A DNA stretch of 64,000 bases from Pedobacter sp. PF22-3 (GTDB taxonomy: Bacteria > Bacteroidota > Bacteroidia > Sphingobacteriales > Sphingobacteriaceae), in assembly GCF_026239555.1 (NCBI RefSeq), contig NZ_JAPIVP010000009.1:1-64000 (forward strand), read 5' to 3'. The notes below the pieces were generated by a model, which saw nothing but the letters and a program-made list of their open reading frames with translations, made no database searches and was not told the DNA's origin. The translations under genes and the position numbers were made by a program. Shown piece by piece: positions 54,984 through 62,940 of the stretch (position 1 is its first letter; the number at the start of each line of letters is the position of its first letter).

Positions 54984-56357
54984 ATGTTATACGCAGTTGT
55001 AGATATTGAAACCACCGGTGGTCATGCCTCAGCAAATGGTATTACCGAAGTTGCCATTAACATTCATGATGACGACAAAATCGTTGAATCTTATACTACA
55101 CTCATTAATCCTAAGCAGCCGGTCCCCGTTTACATTACGGCGCTTACTGGTATTGACGATAACATGCTGATGAACGCACCAACATTTGATGATGTTGCTT
55201 TACAAATCTATCAACTCTTGAATGATAAGGTTTTTGTAGCACACAATGTAAACTTTGATTATTCTTTTTTAAAGCATCATTTAGCAGCTTCAGGCTATGA
55301 TTTACAATGCAAAAAGTTGTGTACAGTAAGGTTGAGCAGAAAACTAATTCCTGGTAAATCTTCTTATAGTTTAGGAAAGCTTTGTACAGCGCTGCAGATA
55401 CCAATTCAAAACCGGCATAGGGCCGCGGGTGATGCAGATGCTACCAGTATATTGTTCAATTTATTACTAGAATACGATCAGGAAGGCATCATAGCAGACA
55501 TGCTGAAGAAAACATCGAAAGAACAGGTTTTACCCCCGCATTTAGATAAAACTTCTATTTTGAGATTGCCAGACCGGCCAGGTGTATATTATTTTAAAGA
55601 TAGTAAAGGCAAAATCATTTATGTTGGAAAGGCTAAAAACCTGAAGAAACGCGTAACCAGCCACTTTACCGGTAATACACCTAACCGCCAACGTCAGGAT
55701 TTTTTACGCACCATCCATCATGTAGACCACGTAATTTGCGGCACCGAACTGATGGCGCTAATTTTAGAAGCCAATGAAATTAAACGTCTCTGGCCTGAAA
55801 ACAACCGGGCAATGAAACGTTATGAGCATAAATATGATTTATATGTTTTTGAAGATCAAAATGGCTATTTACGCTTAGCGATAGATAAACATAAAAAAAA
55901 CAATAACGCCCTGCAAAGTTTTAACAGTTTACTGGAGGGGTACAATTTTTTAAATCAATTAATAAATAAATACCAGCTTTGTGCAAAGCTTTGTTATTTA
56001 CAAAAAACAGCGACCAAATGTTATGCGCATGAAAATGGCCAATGTTTTGGTGCATGCAGTGGAATAGAAACTGTTAGCGTTTATAATAAAAAACTCAATG
56101 CAGCATTAATTGATGTTCAAAACCAACAGCCAAGTTTTGCATTGGTAGATGATGGCAGAAAAGAGGACGAGTTTAGCTGTTTAGTTGTAGAAAATGGTAA
56201 ATTCTATGGAATGGGTTATTTTACAGATAAAAATTATTTATCAGATGGATTGGCAACAGTTAAAAATGATCTATCCACTTACCAGTCTAATAGTTATATT
56301 TTAAATTTAATACTAAATTACGCAGAACAATACCCACAGAAATTGTATAAATTGTAA
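54984..56357 (+). CDS. exonuclease / GIY-YIG endonuclease fusion
   Basis: 457 residues. N-terminal DEDDh exonuclease (about 1-165): VVDIETTGG, HNVNFDYSFLKHH and RHRAAGDADATS. Then a GIY-YIG nuclease domain like the UvrC N-terminus (about 195-270): PDRPGVYYFKDSKGKIIYVGKAKNLKKRVTSHF. The C-terminal part follows UvrC-like and Cho-like homologues with a Cys-containing region. The arrangement is known in several phyla as a DinG/UvrC-type fusion, probably for excision repair. ATG start; own promoter. Confidence 0.92.
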   Translation: MLYAVVDIETTGGHASANGITEVAINIHDDDKIVESYTTLINPKQPVPVYITALTGIDDNMLMNAPTFDDVALQIYQLLNDKVFVAHNVNFDYSFLKHHLAASGYDLQCKKLCTVRLSRKLIPGKSSYSLGKLCTALQIPIQNRHRAAGDADATSILFNLLLEYDQEGIIADMLKKTSKEQVLPPHLDKTSILRLPDRPGVYYFKDSKGKIIYVGKAKNLKKRVTSHFTGNTPNRQRQDFLRTIHHVDHVICGTELMALILEANEIKRLWPENNRAMKRYEHKYDLYVFEDQNGYLRLAIDKHKKNNNALQSFNSLLEGYNFLNQLINKYQLCAKLCYLQKTATKCYAHENGQCFGACSGIETVSVYNKKLNAALIDVQNQQPSFALVDDGRKEDEFSCLVVENGKFYGMGYFTDKNYLSDGLATVKNDLSTYQSNSYILNLILNYAEQYPQKLYKL

Positions 56358-56751
56358 ATAAGTTGCTTTAAAATATCACACCCCTTAACGAAGAACGTTG
56401 TCAATTCCAAGAGCCGGAGAAATCAAAAAAACAGATGCAATCTAGATAAATCGACATTAACAAACCTGAAACACAGTGGTTTTGTGTTCATTAACGATGA
56501 AATTTAACTCTCGTAAACCAGATAATTAGATTCGCTGTTCATGATCAGATCTTGCATTACTTAGAAATATATTTAGCAATAAAGTGGGATGAACTAGAAG
56601 CATTAACTAATAATTTGTAATTGGAATTCATAAAGTCTTCGTAAAAGGCAATGATCTAATCTATATATTATTTTTTGATTAACATATTACAAAATAGACA
56701 CTAATGTATATATTTACGTCTATATATGAAATGTTAACAATTCTCCGCACT
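56358..56751. other. AT-rich gap before the zincin-like gene
   Basis: No gene identified. An imperfect hairpin AACACA/TGTGTT at 56470-56488 may help end transcription from the preceding gene, but there is no T tract. Confidence 0.35.
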
Positions 56752-58395
56752 ATGAAAACAAAAAAAAAAATAGTTCCTCTCCGGAGAAGGATAACGAATG
56801 TAAAAACTATTTCAGTCATTCTTCTTTGCCTAATTGCGTTAATAATGTCCAGATGTGCAAAGGACAGATTAGTAAGTGATGCAATCGTTGGTAAAACCCT
56901 CTCGGCAAATTCACCAGACTATTTTAAGAGGCTTAGCGCCATTAAAGATAGGTTTTATAGTTCAAAATTTGAGCAAAAGCTAATTGCAAATGTTAATCAA
57001 AAATACTCTTGGATACCCGATTGGGAACATCCTAGCTCACAAGTTGTAAACGATACTGTTTCTTATGTGTTCTTCCCTTTAATAGCTTATGTAAAAGAGA
57101 ATAATGTAACTAAGACTGTAATTGAACTTGGATCTGCACACTATTTGATTGTAAAAAACGAAAAAGAATTTTACAAGGCATTTTATTACCAGGCTAAAGC
57201 ACCAAACAATTCCTCAAAGTTAGCCATTGATAAGTTCACAGGTAATCTGCTTTTAACAAACTTTGAAAATGGAAAAAGTTATTTGCTCGATTATGTTGAA
57301 GGCAAGGTCAGTCAAAGTTACCAAAAAAGAAAAATGCTTGCCTTAAATAGGGAATCTATAGCTTTCCCAAATAAAATTTCATATTGGGAATCTATATGTC
57401 ATACAGAACTAAAATACTGCACATGGGCTTCTGATGGGCCAACTAACTGTAATTCAGGCACAGTACATATTATTTATAGTCCTGATTGTAATTGGCCACA
57501 AGGGAACTGTGGAAGCAATTATAGCTTAATTGATTCAAGTGAAATAACAGTTTGTCAAGATCAATGGTTTCCAGATCCACCCACAGACCCGGGTAATGGT
57601 GGTGGCGGAGGGGGCGGCGGTGGAGAAGGAGATTTTAACCCCGTTAACCTTTCTAATACAATAACGATGGATCCTAACACCCGTGCATGTTTGGAAAGCA
57701 TAAAAAACTCAATTGTTAGTGCATCACAATTGTCGGTAACAATGGCCAATCTTTTAAAGCAAGTGCACAACGATAATACAAAAGCTCAAAATGCTGTTTT
57801 GGCTTTAGCTAACAACCCTAACGTATCAATTACCCTGGGTGAAAAGACAATACCATACCAAACAAAAACCCTTCCTGATGGGACAACAACAGTAAGTGAG
57901 ACACATGGCCAAACCGATCCTATTACAGGAAATATCAAACTTAACACCCTTACCCTAAATGAAGCCTCGGATATGGCAATCGCAGCGTCATTAATACATG
58001 AAATGATGCATGCTTATTTTGTGTGGGGTGCAAATAATCTTAGCGGCGAAGAAGGAATGGCATTTAGCGACCTTAACAGATATCTTTTCAACCAGGAAGA
58101 CGGCACACCCCATCCTTATAATTACCCAGAACTTGGATTCATGCAGCATTGGCAAATGGCTGAAACCTATGTTAATTCTATGGCAAAAATATTAGTGGAC
58201 ATTTCAGTTGCCAAAGGATATGGAGCATCCCCAGATACATCCATAGGAATGGAGGAGTATTGTCGGGATATATTTTGGGGAAGCCTACAGCAAACCTCGG
58301 GGTTAGAACCACCCGACGCCGCAAGATCAAAAGCTAATTCAGAGAGAGAATATAAAAACCAAGCCGGCTCAACTGGTAAAAAAGATTGTCTATGA
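56752..58395 (+). CDS. secreted modular protein with Gly linker and zincin-like C-terminal domain
   Basis: 547 residues from the ATG at 56752 (an earlier ATG at 56704 is possible). N-terminal basic stretch then a hydrophobic segment ISVILLCLIALIMSRC, possibly a lipoprotein or secretion signal. A beta-rich, Cys-containing module (about 90-300) ends in PPTDP and a run of ten Gly. The C-terminal domain (about 330-545) has a zinc-protease motif HEMMHAYFVWGANN and further acidic residues. Codon use is AT-rich, unlike neighbours. The downstream gene overlaps by ATGA. Function unknown; by layout it could be a surface metallopeptidase, or a toxin module with a partner. Confidence 0.7.
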   Translation: MKTKKKIVPLRRRITNVKTISVILLCLIALIMSRCAKDRLVSDAIVGKTLSANSPDYFKRLSAIKDRFYSSKFEQKLIANVNQKYSWIPDWEHPSSQVVNDTVSYVFFPLIAYVKENNVTKTVIELGSAHYLIVKNEKEFYKAFYYQAKAPNNSSKLAIDKFTGNLLLTNFENGKSYLLDYVEGKVSQSYQKRKMLALNRESIAFPNKISYWESICHTELKYCTWASDGPTNCNSGTVHIIYSPDCNWPQGNCGSNYSLIDSSEITVCQDQWFPDPPTDPGNGGGGGGGGGEGDFNPVNLSNTITMDPNTRACLESIKNSIVSASQLSVTMANLLKQVHNDNTKAQNAVLALANNPNVSITLGEKTIPYQTKTLPDGTTTVSETHGQTDPITGNIKLNTLTLNEASDMAIAASLIHEMMHAYFVWGANNLSGEEGMAFSDLNRYLFNQEDGTPHPYNYPELGFMQHWQMAETYVNSMAKILVDISVAKGYGASPDTSIGMEEYCRDIFWGSLQQTSGLEPPDAARSKANSEREYKNQAGSTGKKDCL

Positions 58396-58922
58396 TGATG
58401 AAAAATATAATTTTTAGCGTAGCAATAATGGCAGCCACTTATTGTACAGCAACGCAGAATACAGTTGAATTAAACAATGAGAAGATTATTATCACAAAAG
58501 TGATTGATATAGTATCTAAAAAAAACGTTCGTCCAAAAAAGGTGTTCATCAGTGAGCAACTGTTGTCAGATCTCGATAGATACTTGACTACTCATGAAGG
58601 TGAAAAAAATACCGACTCATTAGCTCTACTTATACAAGGGAAGTGGAATTATTTAAAGGAGAAAAAATCAGAATCTTATTCGGCGGCGTGGAAACAAATT
58701 TCACTTTCAAAAACGGTAGGCGAGAAAACTAATTCTGAAAATGAGGGAAAACATGATAACTTCCTATTTAGTACAGTACAGTTCTCGCCTGACGGTACAA
58801 AGGCGTTTGTAGTATATAACAAAACAACTAAAAACATTGCTCGAGCAACTGTTTTCTTTTTCTTCGAAAAAAAGAATGGGACTTGGACTCATGCAGCCCA
58901 TTTTATTCCATTTTTCGATTAG
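58392..58922 (+). CDS. exported small partner protein of the zincin-like gene
   Basis: About 177 residues. Signal peptide MMMKNIIFSVAIMAATYCTA; the mature part is a mixed alpha-beta fold (KIIITKVIDIVSKKN, FSPDGTKAFVVYNK, ARATVFFFFEKKNG). No family recognised. Its ATG overlaps the previous stop in ATGA, indicating coupled translation, and both genes are AT-rich. It may be a cognate partner or inhibitor of the metallopeptidase-like protein. The strong hairpin at 58956-58998 follows it. Confidence 0.65.
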   Translation: MMMKNIIFSVAIMAATYCTATQNTVELNNEKIIITKVIDIVSKKNVRPKKVFISEQLLSDLDRYLTTHEGEKNTDSLALLIQGKWNYLKEKKSESYSAAWKQISLSKTVGEKTNSENEGKHDNFLFSTVQFSPDGTKAFVVYNKTTKNIARATVFFFFEKKNGTWTHAAHFIPFFD

Positions 58923-58955
58923 TTTGCAATGAAAGCTTATTTAAACTGATAAATC

Positions 58956-58998
58956 AATTGCTACGTTGTTTGTGCACTAATAAAACAACGTAGCAATT
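58956..58998 (+). terminator. strong hairpin after the accessory pair
   Basis: A perfect 15-bp stem (AATTGCTACGTTGTT with AACAACGTAGCAATT) and 13-nt loop lie 34 nt after the gene. The T tract is weak (CTTTA), so it could be a terminator or a repeat hairpin. The rest of the gap to 59605 shows no supported gene. Confidence 0.65.
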
Positions 58999-59605
58999 CT
59001 TTAGGAAAACCGACATTAACCTGGTGCCGGATACTAACACCTCCTGATCAGATTGGTAAGCTGAAAATTAAAGCCCGGAATAGATGTTAAATCTCAATAA
59101 ACGATGATTTAATTTTAAAAAAACATTGAACAAAAACTTCCGAAGGGCTCAATCAGACTAAAAAAAATGCAAACACGACTGATTAAACAAAGTGCCGCTT
59201 TTTTTTTAATGCGCATAGGGTTATGCAAAAGGCTCATTGCTGGATTGAAAAGCGCTTTAGGTACTATGGCGCTCCAAAATGCGCAGCATTCTTGAGTACA
59301 ACTAAAAACAACAGGAACTGCGAAAAACTACCATGCCCTGCGGCAGAGAGCAGTATAAAATATTAGACTTATTTTTGTACGTGCCCTTGAGCTCAGGCAT
59401 TAACAACAAAGTTCAAGCTAATTTTAGAGTCTATTGCATTAAGATTCCTAATCCAGTTGGGAATGACGATTCCTCGCATTATAACTTTCTAAAAAAACAG
59501 GTTGATTTAATAATTGTCTCAAATCCCCCTATAATTTTTCGTTTTTAGCAAGGTTAACTCCACAATCCGTTCCCTATCTTTACATACAACAAAATATAAA
59601 ACGTT

Positions 59606-60022
59606 ATGATAAAATCACTTTGGATCAACCTTCCGGTAAAAGACATTAATAAATCTAAGGCATTTTTTACGCAACTTGGCTTTACACTTAATCTTCAATA
59701 TGGCGTTCGTGAAGATTCGGCCTGCTTTTTAGTAGGAGAAAGTAATTTGGTCATTATGCTTTTCGAAGAAAACCTTTATGAGGGTTTTGTAGGAACCAGC
59801 ATTGCCGATAAACGTAATGGCAGCGAAGTATTATTCTCCTTTGATGCAGAAAGTCCGGAAGAAGTAGATAGCCTTGCACAAAAAGTGGTAGCTGCCGGTG
59901 GCACACTTTATGGCGAACCTGGCTACAAAGACGGCTGGATGTATGGCTGTGGTTTTATTGATCTGGATGGTCAAAGATGGAATATCCTTTACATGGACAT
60001 GAGCAAAATGCCCTTGGGTTAA
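59606..60022 (+). CDS. VOC (glyoxalase/bleomycin-resistance fold) protein
   Basis: 138 residues. WINLPVKDINKSKAFFTQLGF is the typical beta-alpha-beta-beta-beta start; a His/Glu metal site cannot be fixed from sequence alone. GFIDLDGQRWNILYMDMSKMP closes the second half. Family members isomerise or open small molecules; this one is unassigned. A weak TATCTTTA box lies 24 nt upstream. Convergent with bioA, separated by a hairpin. Confidence 0.88.
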   Translation: MIKSLWINLPVKDINKSKAFFTQLGFTLNLQYGVREDSACFLVGESNLVIMLFEENLYEGFVGTSIADKRNGSEVLFSFDAESPEEVDSLAQKVVAAGGTLYGEPGYKDGWMYGCGFIDLDGQRWNILYMDMSKMPLG

Positions 60023-60060
60023 TTTTTTTAAAAGAAACATCGGTCGTGGCCTCACTTACT

Positions 60061-60083
60061 GGTCGTAGCGTCGCGCTACGACC
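60061..60083. repeat. perfect hairpin between VOC gene and bioA
   Basis: GGTCGTAGCG (60061-60070), loop TCG, CGCTACGACC (60074-60083): a perfect 10-bp stem. No T tract. It sits between two convergent genes and belongs to the GC-rich hairpin class seen at 22241 and 46419. Confidence 0.75.
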
Positions 60084-60092
60084 CAAAAACAC

Positions 60093-61394
60093 TTAAATTT
60101 CTTCTAAAGCCGATTTTATAGCTTCGTAGATATAATCAAGATCTTCATCGCTGATAATATATGGCGGAAGGATATAGATAATATTACCCAATGGCCTTAA
60201 TATAATTCCTTTTTCTAAAAAATACGAATACAATAAGTTACGAAGATTACTTAAATAAGAAGTTTCATTACCTGTTTCCCATTCAATGGCAATAATGGTA
60301 CCTGTCTGCCTTACACCTTTAACTTTAGGATGCGCTTTAATCTCTAGTAAAAAAGCAGCGTGTTTAGCTTCAATCCTTTTAATATTGCCCAGTGTTTCTT
60401 TCTGCAATAAAATATCTAGACTTGCTAAAGAGGCAACACAAGCAATCGGGTTTGCGGTAAAAGAATGTCCATGGTAAAGTGTTTTTAATTTATTATCACT
60501 TAAAAAAGCTTCAAATATTTCATTTGTACAAGTCGTGATTCCTAAAGGCATCGTACCGCCAGTTAAACCTTTACTTAAACAGATAATGTCAGGCTTATTG
60601 CTAAGTTTCTCGCAGGCGAAGTAAGTACCTGTCCGCCCAAAGCCGGTCATTACCTCATCTGCAATAATTAAAATACCTGCTTGCTTACAGGCAATAATCA
60701 GTTCATCAAGGTATTTCGCCTCATACATGAGCATGCCACCCGAACCTAAAATTAAGGGTTCAAAAATAAAACAAGCGGTATCGGTAAGGTGTGAGATGTA
60801 AGATGTAAGATGTGAGATATTGCCTTCACTAGGCAGATCGATAAAATCGACGTCAAATAATAAACTATTAAAAGCATCGGTAAAAATGCTGCGCCCGCTT
60901 ACAGACATGGCGCCAAAAGTATCACCGTGGTAAGCATTTTTGAATGCCAGAATTCGGGTTTTAGGTTTATCCTTATTGTCCCAGTACTGTAAGCACATTT
61001 TTAAGGCTACCTCTACCGCTGTCGAGCCATTATCAGTGTAAAAAACTTTATCCTGTTTACCTGGTAATATGGGCAATAATCTTTCTGCAAGCAATACAGC
61101 AGGCTCGTGTGTAAAACCTGCAAAAATTACATGCTCCAACACATTGAGCTGTTCAGCTACCTTTTGTGCAATATGAGGATTTGCATGCCCATGGATATTC
61201 ACCCACCAGGACGAAACTGCATCAATATACCTTTTTCCGTTTTCATCATAAACATAAACGCCCTCTCCGCGCACGATCGGAATGTGCGGCAATGCATTTT
61301 TCATTTGGGTATAAGGATGCCAAATTACTTTTTTATCGCGTTCAGCTAGGTTAAGTTTGGAATTTGGAGTTTGAAGTTTGGAGATATCAGACAT
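60093..61394 (-). CDS. bioA: adenosylmethionine-8-amino-7-oxononanoate aminotransferase
   Basis: PLP enzyme of biotin synthesis that converts KAPA to DAPA with SAM as amino donor; 433 residues. Core motifs are IWHPYTQM, FYTDNGSTAVEVALKM, IIADEVMTGFGRTG (Asp246) and ICLSKGLTGG (Lys275, PLP Lys). Two sequence expansions are odd: a four-copy GTTTGGA-type array at the N-terminus (61355-61382, encoding KLQTPNSKLN), and a four-copy ATCTCAC-type array at 60791-60818 (encoding ISHLTSYISHLT) between the active-site regions. First gene after nudix and CDF in the operon. Confidence 0.93.
   Translation of the reverse strand: MSDISKLQTPNSKLNLAERDKKVIWHPYTQMKNALPHIPIVRGEGVYVYDENGKRYIDAVSSWWVNIHGHANPHIAQKVAEQLNVLEHVIFAGFTHEPAVLLAERLLPILPGKQDKVFYTDNGSTAVEVALKMCLQYWDNKDKPKTRILAFKNAYHGDTFGAMSVSGRSIFTDAFNSLLFDVDFIDLPSEGNISHLTSYISHLTDTACFIFEPLILGSGGMLMYEAKYLDELIIACKQAGILIIADEVMTGFGRTGTYFACEKLSNKPDIICLSKGLTGGTMPLGITTCTNEIFEAFLSDNKLKTLYHGHSFTANPIACVASLASLDILLQKETLGNIKRIEAKHAAFLLEIKAHPKVKGVRQTGTIIAIEWETGNETSYLSNLRNLLYSYFLEKGIILRPLGNIIYILPPYIISDEDLDYIYEAIKSALEEI
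60791..60818. repeat. heptamer array inside bioA
   Basis: Four tandem 7-mers, GTGAGAT, GTAAGAT, GTAAGAT, GTGAGAT, 28 nt in total, the same unit as the 8727-8820 array. They are read in frame by bioA as SHLT-type repeats. Confidence 0.85.
61355..61382. repeat. second heptamer array at the bioA N-terminus
   Basis: Four tandem 7-mers, GTTTGGA, ATTTGGA, GTTTGAA, GTTTGGA, 28 nt, encoding the start of BioA. Different unit from the array at 60791, same copy number and length. Confidence 0.85.
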
Positions 61395-61400
61395 AAAAAT

Positions 61401-61853
61401 TTACAATTTACCTAAGTATTGGTTTTTTAAAAGCTGGGTTACGGTTTTATCTGTTTTAAAAGTGATTTCTTCAATATTTAAATCTTCAATTTTAACCCAT
61501 CTGAAGGCCTGAAGAATCTCCCCTTCTCCATCGAAATCGTAGATTTTATCTTTAAAAGCCAGTTGCAGGGGCGCTTTTTCTTTCACCAGATAATACACAC
61601 TAATTACCTGACTATCGTTAAACGATGATTTTTCATAAAAATCTGTGGTGTAAAAATGTGATAACACATCTATTTCAGCTTCACATTCTTCTACAAATTC
61701 GCGCTTTAATCCATCAATCAGGCCTTCGCCCAACTCTAAACCACCACCAGGAAATTTACTAAAACGGAATCCGTATTCTTCTTCATCACTCACCAAAACC
61801 TCGTTATCGTGGTTAATTAAAAGTCCGTAAACGCGGACATTAAAGTAGCTCAT
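61401..61853 (-). CDS. Nudix hydrolase
   Basis: 150 residues. Nudix box in FPGGGLELGEGLIDGLKREFVEE then CEAEI, matching GX5EX7REUXEE except that the usual Gly near the end of the box is Glu. Hydrolyses nucleoside diphosphate derivatives; substrate unknown. It lies 6 nt upstream of bioA and overlaps the CDF gene by 14 nt, so it belongs to the CDF-nudix-bioA operon. Confidence 0.9.
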   Translation of the reverse strand: MSYFNVRVYGLLINHDNEVLVSDEEEYGFRFSKFPGGGLELGEGLIDGLKREFVEECEAEIDVLSHFYTTDFYEKSSFNDSQVISVYYLVKEKAPLQLAFKDKIYDFDGEGEILQAFRWVKIEDLNIEEITFKTDKTVTQLLKNQYLGKL

Positions 61854-62844
61854 TTTCGAAATGTTTTTTGTTTTTGATTACGATTTCAGGTGTCCACACA
61901 ATTTCTTTTTTAAAGGCTTCTGCTCTCACCGGACATTCGCTCATATGGCAATAATGACAGCATTCAGGTAAACAGGGATCTGCATGGATAAACAGCTCAG
62001 CTTTGCGCACACCATTCGAATTAATCAACTCATCAATCTGAGAAATTTCCCGGTGAACCTTATTCAAATCAAAATAATAGGGCAAAGTTACATGGCAATC
62101 AATATGAAATTCGGGACCATATTGCTGCGTACGTAGATTATGTACATCAATCCAGGGATTATGCCTGTTTTTTTGCAGCACTTCCACTACTTCTTCAACC
62201 AGTGTAAAATCGCTTTCATCCATTAAACCGCCTACTGATCCGCGTGTAAGTTTATAACCAGAATAAACAATGTAAAAGCCTACTAAAAAAGAAAGTAAGC
62301 TATCCAGCCAAATAATATTTGTTAATTGTATTAGGATTAAGCCAATCACAATTGCGATACTGGTATAAGTATCTGTCAACAGGTGTTCACCATCAGCTTG
62401 CAAAGTGATCGAATGCTCCCTTTTACCTATTTTGATTAAGTAGAGGCCTACAATCATATTAATCAACCCGGTAGTGCCAATAATTAACGTTCCGGTTAAT
62501 AGCTCGCCCACTGCATGCGGATAAATAAGGTTGTATGATGACTTGAAAATGATTACCACACCCGCAATCAAAATCAATATTCCTTCAACAAAGGCAGAGA
62601 AAAACTCAACTTTTCCGTGCCCATAAGGATGATTTTCGTCGCGGGGACGTGTACTCAGGTAAATGCTATAAAAAGCGAAACTACCTGCTATTACGTTTAC
62701 AATACTCTCTGCCGCATCGGTTAAGATTGCGTTAGAGCCTGTAATAAAATATGCAACAAACTTAGCCAACATCAGCACCACACTCACTACCAGTGAAATT
62801 ATTATTGCTCTCTTTTTTACCGACACGAGAATATTTTTTTTCAA
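61840..62844 (-). CDS. cation diffusion facilitator family transporter
   Basis: 334 residues, six predicted helices. Metal-site residues are in ILTDAAESIVNV (helix 2) and DGEHLLTDTYTSI (helix 5, His-x3-Asp). The usual cytoplasmic C-domain (about 210-290) is followed by a Cys/His-rich tail, DPCLPECCHYCHMSECPVR. This tail is an extra feature and may bind metal. Exports Zn, Co, Fe or similar divalent ions; the metal is not fixed. First gene of the operon with nudix and bioA. Start ATG. Confidence 0.92.
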   Translation of the reverse strand: MKKNILVSVKKRAIIISLVVSVVLMLAKFVAYFITGSNAILTDAAESIVNVIAGSFAFYSIYLSTRPRDENHPYGHGKVEFFSAFVEGILILIAGVVIIFKSSYNLIYPHAVGELLTGTLIIGTTGLINMIVGLYLIKIGKREHSITLQADGEHLLTDTYTSIAIVIGLILIQLTNIIWLDSLLSFLVGFYIVYSGYKLTRGSVGGLMDESDFTLVEEVVEVLQKNRHNPWIDVHNLRTQQYGPEFHIDCHVTLPYYFDLNKVHREISQIDELINSNGVRKAELFIHADPCLPECCHYCHMSECPVRAEAFKKEIVWTPEIVIKNKKHFENELL

Positions 62845-62914
62845 AAATACGTTTATCGGATAAATTAAATGAGAAAAACTATGTCTTTTTTAGTGCAGAA
62901 TAATATTTGGTTTA

Positions 62915-62922
62915 TATATTTG
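62915..62922 (+). promoter_or_regulatory. candidate promoter -7 box for the aspartate aminotransferase gene
   Basis: TATATTTG matches TAnnTTTG, 18 nt upstream of the ATG at 62941. The -33 region is weak. Confidence 0.55.
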
Positions 62923-62940
62923 CGCTCAAAGTAATTAACC

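Noticed and set aside
59333-59548. Open frame of 71 residues in the 58.9-59.6 kb gap
   Set aside because: No start context, no domain and a composition unlike a protein; the gap is otherwise non-coding and no homologue is recognised.
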